A DNA stretch of 64,000 bases from Pseudomonas paralactis (GTDB taxonomy: Bacteria > Pseudomonadota > Gammaproteobacteria > Pseudomonadales > Pseudomonadaceae), in NCBI RefSeq assembly GCF_001439735.1, contig NZ_JYLN01000014.1, positions 1 through 64,000 of the forward strand. Direction: 5' to 3'. Below the pieces are notes generated by a model. That model was given only the letters and a program-made list of their open reading frames with translations, was not told the origin of the DNA and ran no database searches. Of the stretch, positions 56,923 through 64,000 are shown piece after piece; position 1 is the stretch's first letter, and the number at the start of each line of letters is the position of its first letter. The position numbers and the translations under genes were made by a program.

Positions 56923-57667
56923 AAGCGAGAGCATCAGTATCGATGTAGATGACGAACAGATGAGTGGGACATTCCTCAGCCCCAAGTCCAAAGTGCCCGG
57001 CGTGTTGTTCGTGCACGGTTGGGGCGGCAGCCAGGAGCGCGATCTGGAACGCGCCAAAGGCATCGCGGGGCTGGGTTGTGTATGCCTGACCTTCGACCTG
57101 CGGGGGCACGCCGGCACCGGCATTCCCTTATCGCGCGTTACCCGCGAAGACAACCTGCGCGATTTGCTGGCCGCCTACGACCGGCTGCTGTCCCACCCGG
57201 CCATCGACACCTCGGCGGTGGCGGTGGTGGGCACCAGCTACGGCGGCTATCTGGCAGCGATTCTGACTTCATTGCGCCCGGTGCGTTGGCTGGCGCTGCG
57301 GGTACCCGCGCTGTACCGCGATCAGGAATGGCTCAAGCCCAAGCGTGAGCTGGATAAGGCCGACCTGATGGATTATCGCGGCACGCTGGTGCATGCCGAA
57401 ACCAACCGTGCGCTGCACGCCTGCGCGCAATTTACCGGCGATGTGCTGATTGTCGAATCGGAAACCGACGACCACGTGCCCCACGCCACCATCATGAGTT
57501 ACCGCGCGGCGTGCCAGCAAACCCATTCCCTGACCCACCGCATCATCGACGGCGCCGATCATTCCCTGAGCGACCCGGTGTCGCAACAAGCCTACACCTC
57601 GATCCTGGTGGACTGGATTACCGAGATGGTGGTGGGTGAGCGGTTGAGCATTTTCCAATCCCGATAG
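56912..57667 (+). CDS. Alpha/beta hydrolase
   Basis: 251 residues. Oxyanion HGWGGS, nucleophile elbow GTSYGG with Ser109, an acid around ESETDDHVPH, and His near DGADHSLSD complete the triad. Cytoplasmic, with no signal peptide. Coupled to the DUF3182 gene, suggesting joint action on the same ligated/ester or amide substrate (inference). It ends 4 bp before the convergent ybhN. Confidence 0.88.
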   Translation: MTARSESISIDVDDEQMSGTFLSPKSKVPGVLFVHGWGGSQERDLERAKGIAGLGCVCLTFDLRGHAGTGIPLSRVTREDNLRDLLAAYDRLLSHPAIDTSAVAVVGTSYGGYLAAILTSLRPVRWLALRVPALYRDQEWLKPKRELDKADLMDYRGTLVHAETNRALHACAQFTGDVLIVESETDDHVPHATIMSYRAACQQTHSLTHRIIDGADHSLSDPVSQQAYTSILVDWITEMVVGERLSIFQSR

Positions 57668-57671
57668 GACG

Positions 57672-58628
57672 TTAAGCGGGTGTCTTCTTCACCCGCAACG
57701 CCTTGGCCTTGGCCTCCACCCCCAAGTACATCACCAACGCAATCAGCAACGGGCAAATAAAATAAATCGCCCGATACGCGATCAACCCGGCCAACAAACT
57801 CCCCCGCGATGCCTCATGCTGCAACAACCCGATAAACACCGCCTCCAACACCCCAAGCCCGGCGGGTATATGGGTGACCACACCGGCAATCGCGCTGATC
57901 AGCAATACGCCCATCACCAGCGGGTAATCCAGTTTGGCGGGCAGCAGTGTGAAAATAACCGCGGCCATCAGCGACCAGTTCAAGGCGCCCAGGGCCAGTT
58001 GCAGGCAGGCCATGCGCAGCGACGGCAAATTGATCTCGATGCCGCGCACCGACCACGCACGTTTTTTCGAAAACCGGCACGCCGCCAGGTAACCCAGGCT
58101 CGCGATCACCAGCAACACGCCCACACCTTGCAGCGCGCCGCTGCTGAGCTTCCAGCCCGGTGGCAGGCTGACCAGCCCGCTGCTGAACACCACCCCGGCC
58201 AGGACCATATAGCCGAACCAATTGGTGGCCAGGCTCAGGCCGAGGATCTTGGCAATATTGCTGGTGCTTACCCCCAGTCGCGAATACAGCCGATAACGCA
58301 TGGCGATGCCGCCCACCCAGGCGCTCAGATTGAGGTTGAACGCATAGCTGATAATGCCCACCGGCAGGATCTGCTTCCAGCGCAGGGGCTGGCGAATGTA
58401 GGTGCGGCCAATCAGGTCGAAGCAGGCATACACAATAAAACTGCACAGCGTCAGCGCGCCAGCGATCAGCAATGTGCTGACTTTGAATTCGCTCAATGTC
58501 TGCAGCACTTCGCTCCAGTCGATGCGCCGGGCAAGCAGGGTGAAGAGCACGATCAGCAGCAGGAAGAACGCAATGGTCAGAGGCTTCTTCCACCGCTGGA
58601 ACCGTGAGCCGTATTTTTCAGACGTCAT
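57672..58628 (-). CDS. ybhN: Lysylphosphatidylglycerol synthase TM-domain protein (YbhN-like)
   Basis: 318 residues with about eight membrane helices and the UPF0104 pattern (ISYAFNLNLSAWVGGIAMRYRLY; GVVTHIPAGLGVLEAVF). It lacks the soluble synthase domain of MprF, so it is likely a lipid-handling membrane protein only. Last gene of a four-gene operon, overlapping clsB by 11 bp. E. coli has the same ybhP-clsB-ybhN order. Confidence 0.87.
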   Translation of the reverse strand: MTSEKYGSRFQRWKKPLTIAFFLLLIVLFTLLARRIDWSEVLQTLSEFKVSTLLIAGALTLCSFIVYACFDLIGRTYIRQPLRWKQILPVGIISYAFNLNLSAWVGGIAMRYRLYSRLGVSTSNIAKILGLSLATNWFGYMVLAGVVFSSGLVSLPPGWKLSSGALQGVGVLLVIASLGYLAACRFSKKRAWSVRGIEINLPSLRMACLQLALGALNWSLMAAVIFTLLPAKLDYPLVMGVLLISAIAGVVTHIPAGLGVLEAVFIGLLQHEASRGSLLAGLIAYRAIYFICPLLIALVMYLGVEAKAKALRVKKTPA

Positions 58629-59880
58629 GGGCCGGACTCTCGATGGGTTTCAAACGCGGCTTGTGCGCCGGCAGCCAGCTCGCCAGCGCGGGGAAGTGGC
58701 GCATGACATGGAACACCAGAAAGCCCACGGTCAGGCGCCACAACCACAGGCGCGGCTTGCGCTTGGCCGGCATGGTCTGGCAATGGTCTCGCGCCAGTGC
58801 TTCCAGGCTTTGGTACAACTGCTGGTTGAAGGCGCGGTCGCGAATCAGCGCGTTGGCTTCCAGGTTCAGCGCCAGGCTCAGGGGGTCGAGGTTGCTTGAG
58901 CCCACGGTGCTCCATTCGTCGTCCACCAGCGCCACCTTGCCGTGCAACGGGCGTTGGCAGTACTCGTGAATGACCACGCCATCCTTGAGCAGGTAATCGT
59001 AGAGCATCCGCGCCGCCAGCTTGGCCAGCAGCACGTCGGGCTGGCCCTGCATGATCAACTGCACCTTCACGCCACGGCGCGCCGCATTACGAATCTCACG
59101 CAGCAAGCGATAGCCTGGGAAGAAATACGCGTTGGCAATCACCACCCGCTGCCGGGCCTGGCTCAAGGCGTGGATATACGCTTCTTCGATGTCGTCGCGA
59201 TGCTGGACATTGTCGCGATAAATCAGGCGCACCAGCCCGTCACCGTGCTCGTCGGTCCAGGGTGAAGGCCGCTGCTGGCGGCGGCGCCAACCTCTGCGGG
59301 TGCGCACCTGGCGGCCGCTTTGGGCAAGGGCGAAATGGTGCAGGTCGGCGACTGCCGGGCCGATGATCTGTACCGCGTAATCCTGCTTGGCTTCGGGGCC
59401 GAAATCCCCCAAATGGTCAGCAGAAAAGTTGATCCCGCCGATAAACGCCACGCTGGCGTCTACCACTACGATCTTGCGGTGCAGGCGGCGAAACCAGTTG
59501 GTGCGTATGCCGAGGGTTTTGGACGCCGGGTCAAACATCTGCACCATCACACCGGCTTCGGCCAGTTCGCGCAGAAACGCCGGGCTCAGCTCGCCGCAGC
59601 CGAAACCGTCGAGGCTGACCACCACCTTGACCCCGCGTTGCGCCGCTTCGATGAGGATGCCTTGCAGCTCATGACCGACCTTGTCTTCAAAGAGGATGAA
59701 GGTCTCCAGCAGGATTTCGCGCTGGGCTTTGCGCATGGCGTCGAACACCGCAGGAAAATACGCCTCGCCATTTTCCAGCAATTGCAGGCGATTGCCGCTC
59801 TGCCAGCCGTAGTCCAGGTCCCGGGCCTTGCTGTCATCCGGCGGCTGGTCGGTGGCGATATGTTCTACCGCAATGTTCAT
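58618..59880 (-). CDS. clsB: Cardiolipin synthase B
   Basis: 420 residues, phospholipase D superfamily. Two HKD motifs are present: HRKIVVVDASVAFIGG and HGKVALVDDEWSTVGSSN. ClsB-type enzymes join phosphatidylglycerol with another phospholipid or alcohol. A hydrophobic segment near the C terminus (RLTVGFLVFHVM) may bind the membrane. Overlaps ybhP by 4 bp. Confidence 0.92.
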   Translation of the reverse strand: MNIAVEHIATDQPPDDSKARDLDYGWQSGNRLQLLENGEAYFPAVFDAMRKAQREILLETFILFEDKVGHELQGILIEAAQRGVKVVVSLDGFGCGELSPAFLRELAEAGVMVQMFDPASKTLGIRTNWFRRLHRKIVVVDASVAFIGGINFSADHLGDFGPEAKQDYAVQIIGPAVADLHHFALAQSGRQVRTRRGWRRRQQRPSPWTDEHGDGLVRLIYRDNVQHRDDIEEAYIHALSQARQRVVIANAYFFPGYRLLREIRNAARRGVKVQLIMQGQPDVLLAKLAARMLYDYLLKDGVVIHEYCQRPLHGKVALVDDEWSTVGSSNLDPLSLALNLEANALIRDRAFNQQLYQSLEALARDHCQTMPAKRKPRLWLWRLTVGFLVFHVMRHFPALASWLPAHKPRLKPIESPAHDV

Positions 59881-60653
59881 AACTCAATCTCCACCGACAG
59901 GGGCACGTGGTCTGACAGGTGCGACCACGGCCGCGTGGTGAGCACGCGCGGGTTGTGGATGGTCAGGTTGCGCACATAGATGCGATCCAGCGCCAGCAAC
60001 GGCAGGCGAGCCGGGAACGTCCGTGCAGGCTTGCCCTGGGTGTGGATGAACACTTCCTGCAGGCCGCTTTGGCTCAGGTCGGCCTTTTGCCGCCAGTCAT
60101 TGAAATCGCCGGCGACCACCAGGGGCGCATCGGCGGGAATCTCGCCAATACGCTGCTCAAGCAAGCGCAATTGCTGTTGGCGATGCCCTTCGCGCAAGCC
60201 CAAGTGGATGCAGATAGCATGCACCTCGCGCTCGCCGCCCGGCAGACGCAATACACAATGCAGCAGGCCGCGGTTTTCATGGCCGCTTTGGGAGATGTCG
60301 AGGTTGTCGTAACGGATGATCTGGAATTTCGACAGCAACGCATTGCCATGGTCGCCATGGGGGTAGACCGCATTGCGACCATAGGCAAACTGCGGCCAGA
60401 TGCTGTCGGCGAGGAATTCATACTGCGGCATCTTCGGCCAGTCGCTATAACGCTGGGGATGGCGCTCGTGGGTGCCGTGGATTTCTTGCAGGAACACCAT
60501 GTCGGCACCCACGCTGCGCACCGCTTCGCGCAGTTCGGGCAAGATGAAGCGCCGATTCAGCGCGGTGAAGCCCTTGTGGATATTCACCGTCAGCACGGTA
60601 AAGCGTGTGATGGGGGCGGTCGGCGTGACAGGAATCAGCTCGGGGTGAGTCAT
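59877..60653 (-). CDS. ybhP: Endonuclease/exonuclease/phosphatase family protein (YbhP-like)
   Basis: 258 residues, EEP fold: TVNIHKGF at the start, FLQEIHG (metal-binding Glu), VAGDFND and LSDHVPL with the catalytic His at the end. In this operon a phospholipid phosphodiesterase role is more likely than DNA cleavage. Start and stop codons overlap both neighbours by 4 bp (ATGA). Confidence 0.88.
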   Translation of the reverse strand: MTHPELIPVTPTAPITRFTVLTVNIHKGFTALNRRFILPELREAVRSVGADMVFLQEIHGTHERHPQRYSDWPKMPQYEFLADSIWPQFAYGRNAVYPHGDHGNALLSKFQIIRYDNLDISQSGHENRGLLHCVLRLPGGEREVHAICIHLGLREGHRQQQLRLLEQRIGEIPADAPLVVAGDFNDWRQKADLSQSGLQEVFIHTQGKPARTFPARLPLLALDRIYVRNLTIHNPRVLTTRPWSHLSDHVPLSVEIEL

Positions 60654-61576
60654 GGCAGCACTCCCGGTTCCGGCAACTGGCCGGGTGCTGTGAGCAGGTG
60701 CTTATCCAGGCCGAAGCGCTGCAACAGCTGGCGCGCATCGAAAGGCGCACGCACTTTGATGTCGTTGTCGAAAAAGCAGAACACGTCACGCTGTTTGCGC
60801 ACGCGGGGTTTGCGTTGCGGGGCCACAAGGTGCGCATCCGTAGGCTGTTTGCCCTTAGCCCAGCGTTCGATACGGTCGCCCCAGCGTTTGAGCGCCTCAT
60901 CGGTATAGCCGCTGGCGTACAGCTGCTTGTCGCCATGTAGTCGCAAGTACATGAAGTTGGCAGTGACGTCTTCGATATACGGCCACTTGCCTGCGGTGTC
61001 TGCCACCACCAGCGCAACGCCGTACTTGTCCAGCAGCTGCACAAACTCTGGTACCGCAAAGCTCGTGTGGCGAATCTCCACCGCATGGCGCAGAGGTTTT
61101 TTGCCATGGGCTTTCATGCTCGCTTTGCCGTTCAGGCGTGGCTCATGCTGGCGGGCGAGGGCGGCGGCCTGTTGGGTGTCGGTGGGTAAGTCGGCGAGGA
61201 AGGCCTCGAACAGCGCGGCGTCGAATTTGAAGCTGGGCGGGAACTGCCAGAGGATGGGGCCCAACTTTTCTTTGAGCTCCAGCACCCCGGAGGCGAAGAA
61301 GTTTGCCATGGGTTTGTGCACCTCGCGCAAACGCAGGATGTGCGTGACATAGCGGGGTGCCTTGACGCTGAACATGAACCCTTCAGGCGTATCGGCATAC
61401 CACTGCGCATAGCGCTTGGGGGTTTGCAGCGCATAGAAAGAGCCGTTGATTTCAATGCTGCTCACGGCGCGTGACGCAAACTGCAACTCGCGTTTCTGGG
61501 TCAGCCCGTCGGGGTAGAAATCCCCGCGCCAGGGCGTGTAGCGCCAGCCGGAAATGCCGATATGAATCGCCGCCAT
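60650..61576 (-). CDS. DUF72 family protein (TIM-barrel)
   Basis: 308 residues from ATG 61576 behind AGGAGC; the family start IHIGISGWRYTPWRGDFYP supports it. DUF72 (YecE-like) proteins have a TIM-barrel fold with unknown activity. First gene of the DUF72-ybhP-clsB-ybhN operon, linked by a 4-bp overlap. The promoter probably lies in 61577-61680. Confidence 0.9.
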   Translation of the reverse strand: MAAIHIGISGWRYTPWRGDFYPDGLTQKRELQFASRAVSSIEINGSFYALQTPKRYAQWYADTPEGFMFSVKAPRYVTHILRLREVHKPMANFFASGVLELKEKLGPILWQFPPSFKFDAALFEAFLADLPTDTQQAAALARQHEPRLNGKASMKAHGKKPLRHAVEIRHTSFAVPEFVQLLDKYGVALVVADTAGKWPYIEDVTANFMYLRLHGDKQLYASGYTDEALKRWGDRIERWAKGKQPTDAHLVAPQRKPRVRKQRDVFCFFDNDIKVRAPFDARQLLQRFGLDKHLLTAPGQLPEPGVLP

Positions 61577-61677
61577 GCTTGCTCCTGTGAAGGTGGGGTG
61601 CGTTATGGATGACTGCGGTATTTGGCTGAAAGTTTCCACATTCCTACGGACGGCGCAGAGAGCCGCACCGACCCACA

Positions 61678-61775
61678 GTAGGAGCGAGCTTGCTCGCGAA
61701 AAACGTCAACGATAACGAGGGTTTACTGAATGAGCGCGGCGCGTGTGAGTTTTTCGCGAACAAGTTCGCTCCTAC
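61678..61775. repeat. REPIN (inverted pair of Pseudomonas REP sequences)
   Basis: GTAGGAGCGAGCTTGCTCGC (61678-61697) and its inverted relative GCGAACAAGTTCGCTCCTAC (61756-61775), each an imperfect palindrome, flank a 58-bp spacer. This is the paired form mobilised by RAYT transposases in fluorescens-group Pseudomonas. Confidence 0.9.
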
Positions 61776-61890
61776 AAAAGCCTTAACTGACTGGCCCCAC
61801 ATATTTAAAGTGCGGGCCCGCAGACGCAGGGAACGATCAAGGCTCAAACCCGTCAGTTCCTTACAGACCCTTCTGAAGGAGCCCGCTGTT

Positions 61891-63969
61891 TTGCTGAATT
61901 TAAAGACTGCATTACTGCTCGGGGCGCTGCTGTTCTGCGGCAGCGGCGCGTTGCAAGCCGCGGCCACCGCGCCGGAGCCCGACGCGGCGGCCAAGCCTGA
62001 ATTGCTGGTGGAGGGCGGTCTGCTGGGCGCCATCAGCTCCAGCATTGACGATGTGCAGCGCAAGCTTGATCTGAACCAGAACTTTATCGACGAGTGGCGC
62101 CTGCGAGCCGACCGGGCCGCGAATGAGGTCGGGCGGCTGGTCGATCAGACTGCCGCGCGCTCGCCGTGGAGCGTGGCCGGGGATTTTCTGCTGTTATCCG
62201 CCGTTTGGGTCGGTGCTTTTGCGTTGCTGACGTTACTGGGGCGCTTTATCGTGCGGCGCTTGAGCCTGCGCGCATTCTTGCGTCGTCGGGCACGCTTGCT
62301 GGCCGTGCTGGGGTATGTGGTGCCTTACACCCTCCCTGCGGTTATCTGCCTGCCATTGACGCTGTATGTCAGCCACTTTCTAGCCACTTCCGTAGGGCGG
62401 GCGCTGGCGCTGTGTTTTGCCTACGCCACCAGTAGCGGCATCTTTTCCACTTCCATGCTGCTGTGTGTGATCGTCATGTTCAATGTCGGCCACAAGCGCC
62501 CGGCGGTGCAGATCATTTGCGACTATTGCCCCAAACCTCTGTTCCTGATCGGCTTCCTTGCCGCCCTCAGCGATGCTCTCACCAGCCCGCAGATCGCCCG
62601 GCAACTGGGCGGCAACGTCACCAGCAGCGTGGCGGTGTTTACCGGGCTGTTCGCGACAGTGATCTTCGGTGTGCTGGTGGTTCGCCTGCGTCGCCCGGTG
62701 GCGCATTTGATTCGCAACCGGCCGTTGGCGCAGCGCCTTAAGCATCCGGCGTTGCAACAGTCGCTGCGGGTATTTTCCGGGTTGTGGTACTGGCCGATTC
62801 TGTTGATGGTGCTGGTTTCGGCGATCAACCTGATCGGTGCCGGCGACGACAATCAAAAGACCCTGCGCTGCGCGTTGTTAACCACCATCCTCCTTATCGG
62901 CACGGTGTTTCTCAGCACTGTGCTGCAACACCTGTTCAAGTCTCGCAGCCAAGTGGCGATACAGCGCAGCAGTGCGTACAAAGAGCGCTTTCTGAGCCTG
63001 CTGCACGCGATATTGCGCATCGTGATGGCCATCGCTTTTATCGAGATACTGGGGCGTATCTGGGGCGTGTCGCTGTTGGAGTTTGCCCAACGCAACTCAG
63101 TGGGGCGCGCGATCAGCGACTCGCTCAGCAGCATCGGCCTGATCCTGCTGATGACATGGCTGTTCTGGGTGGTACTCGATACGGCGATTCAGGAAGCGCT
63201 CAAGCCACCGGTGAACAAACGCTCCAGCCGCCAGCCCAGTACGCGGGTCAAAACCATCCTGCCGTTGCTGCGTAATGCGGTGAAAATCATTCTGGTGGTC
63301 ATCTGTGCGATCACCACCATGGCCAATCTGGGTATCAACGTCGCGCCGTTACTTGCGGGTGCAGGGGTGGTCGGCCTGGCGATTGGTTTTGGTTCCCAGC
63401 AGTTGGTTCAGGACGTGATCACCGGCCTGTTTATCATCATCGAAGACACGCTCTCCATCGGCGACTGGGTGGTGCTCGACTCCGGCCACGCCGGGACTGT
63501 GGAGGGCCTGACTATCCGCACCCTGCGCCTGCGTGACGGCAAAGGCTTTGTGCATTCGGTGCCGTTCGGGCAGATCAAGGCGGTCACCAACCAGTCGCGC
63601 CAGTTCGCCTACGCGTTCTTCTCGGTGCAGTTCACCTACGACACCGATGTGGACAAGGCCGTGGAGCTGATCCGCGAAGCGGGCCAGTCGATTCGCGACG
63701 ATGTGTTCCTCAAGTACAACCTGCAGGGGCCGCTGGAAGTATTCGGCGTGGACAAGATGGACCTCAATGGCGTGGTGCTCACCGCGCAATTTCGCACGGT
63801 ATCGGGTGGGCAATATGCGGTGAGCCGGGCGTTCAACCAGCGCCTGAAGAAGCTTGTGGATAACTGCGATGAGGTGCATTTTGCGCAGACTTATCCACAA
63901 CGGGTGCTGTTGCCCAAGCGTGTGGCGCAGGTGGATGAGGCGCAGGCCGAGCAACTCAGGCCGCAATGA
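61891..63969 (+). CDS. MscS-family mechanosensitive channel (YbiO-like)
   Basis: 692 residues from TTG 61891 (AAGGA 10 bases upstream), which gives a clean signal peptide (LLLGALLFCGSGALQAAA). A longer frame begins inside the REPIN and is rejected. A periplasmic helix region is followed by several membrane helices and the MscS pore block LLAGAGVVGLAIGFGSQQLVQ, then the beta domain (DTLSIGDWVVLDSGHAGTVEG). Large MscS-like channels of this layout relieve hypo-osmotic stress. The start codon is the least certain point. Confidence 0.88.
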   Translation: MLNLKTALLLGALLFCGSGALQAAATAPEPDAAAKPELLVEGGLLGAISSSIDDVQRKLDLNQNFIDEWRLRADRAANEVGRLVDQTAARSPWSVAGDFLLLSAVWVGAFALLTLLGRFIVRRLSLRAFLRRRARLLAVLGYVVPYTLPAVICLPLTLYVSHFLATSVGRALALCFAYATSSGIFSTSMLLCVIVMFNVGHKRPAVQIICDYCPKPLFLIGFLAALSDALTSPQIARQLGGNVTSSVAVFTGLFATVIFGVLVVRLRRPVAHLIRNRPLAQRLKHPALQQSLRVFSGLWYWPILLMVLVSAINLIGAGDDNQKTLRCALLTTILLIGTVFLSTVLQHLFKSRSQVAIQRSSAYKERFLSLLHAILRIVMAIAFIEILGRIWGVSLLEFAQRNSVGRAISDSLSSIGLILLMTWLFWVVLDTAIQEALKPPVNKRSSRQPSTRVKTILPLLRNAVKIILVVICAITTMANLGINVAPLLAGAGVVGLAIGFGSQQLVQDVITGLFIIIEDTLSIGDWVVLDSGHAGTVEGLTIRTLRLRDGKGFVHSVPFGQIKAVTNQSRQFAYAFFSVQFTYDTDVDKAVELIREAGQSIRDDVFLKYNLQGPLEVFGVDKMDLNGVVLTAQFRTVSGGQYAVSRAFNQRLKKLVDNCDEVHFAQTYPQRVLLPKRVAQVDEAQAEQLRPQ

Positions 63970-64000
63970 CGAGGCCTTGAAATCGGCGGCGCTGACGGAT

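Noticed and set aside
61690-61890. 67-residue N-terminal extension of the mechanosensitive channel
   Set aside because: It is translated REPIN sequence and would place the signal peptide internally.

Overview
The window is a chromosomal segment of a Pseudomonas of the fluorescens group. Three things point there: the gene order 5S rRNA - birA - coaX - tRNA(Tyr, Gly, Thr, Trp) - secE - nusG - ribosomal/rpo genes, the block katA - bfr - uvrA - MFS - ssb known from this genus, and the 'GTAGGAGCGAGCTTGCTCGC' type REP palindromes near the right end. The family-specific lengths (RpoB 1357, RpoC 1399, EF-Tu 397, KatA 482 residues) agree.

Region 1 (1-33437) is the core information-processing locus, all on the + strand: the end of an rRNA operon (5S), birA and coaX, a SPOR-domain protein, four tRNAs, secE-nusG, rplKAJL-rpoBC, rpsLG-fusA-tuf, then the S10, spc and alpha operons up to rplQ. 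It is highly conserved and its interest is mostly regulatory: an L10 leader, an attenuator before rpoB, and three places (tuf/rpsJ, rpsN/rpsH, rpmJ/rpsM) where a GC-rich hairpin is followed at once by a 17-bp-spaced sigma70-type promoter. The tuf copy that sits between tRNA-Thr and tRNA-Trp/secE in E. coli and P. aeruginosa is absent.

Region 2 (33438-40765) holds oxidative-stress and DNA-repair genes: katA, a bacterioferritin-like gene lacking the haem-ligand Met52, uvrA (minus strand, with a LexA-box-like site upstream), a YajR-like MFS transporter, and ssb.

Region 3 (40805-53140) is the accessory part and the main find. It is an eleven-gene minus-strand cluster with a divergent MocR/GntR-type PLP-dependent regulator. 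From promoter-proximal to distal it encodes an SGNH hydrolase, a 27-residue peptide, a haem-oxygenase-like diiron oxygenase, an amidinotransferase, a LysE exporter, a NodU/TobZ-type carbamoyltransferase, a 47-residue peptide, a class III aminotransferase, a formyltransferase and two more LysE exporters. Content and order match my recollection of the gvg cluster of P. fluorescens WH6 for the germination-arrest factor 4-formylaminooxyvinylglycine (FVG), including its two required ORFs shorter than 150 nt. The system is therefore probably described at the genetic level, but its enzymology (how the N-O bond and vinylglycine are made, and what the tiny peptides do) is, as far as I know, open.

Region 4 (53141-64000) is ordinary accessory/core chromosome: tam, a cysteine hydrolase, a GlxA-like AraC regulator, a DUF3182 protein with a translationally coupled alpha/beta hydrolase, a DUF72-ybhP-clsB-ybhN phospholipid/membrane operon (minus strand), a REPIN, and a large MscS-family mechanosensitive channel.
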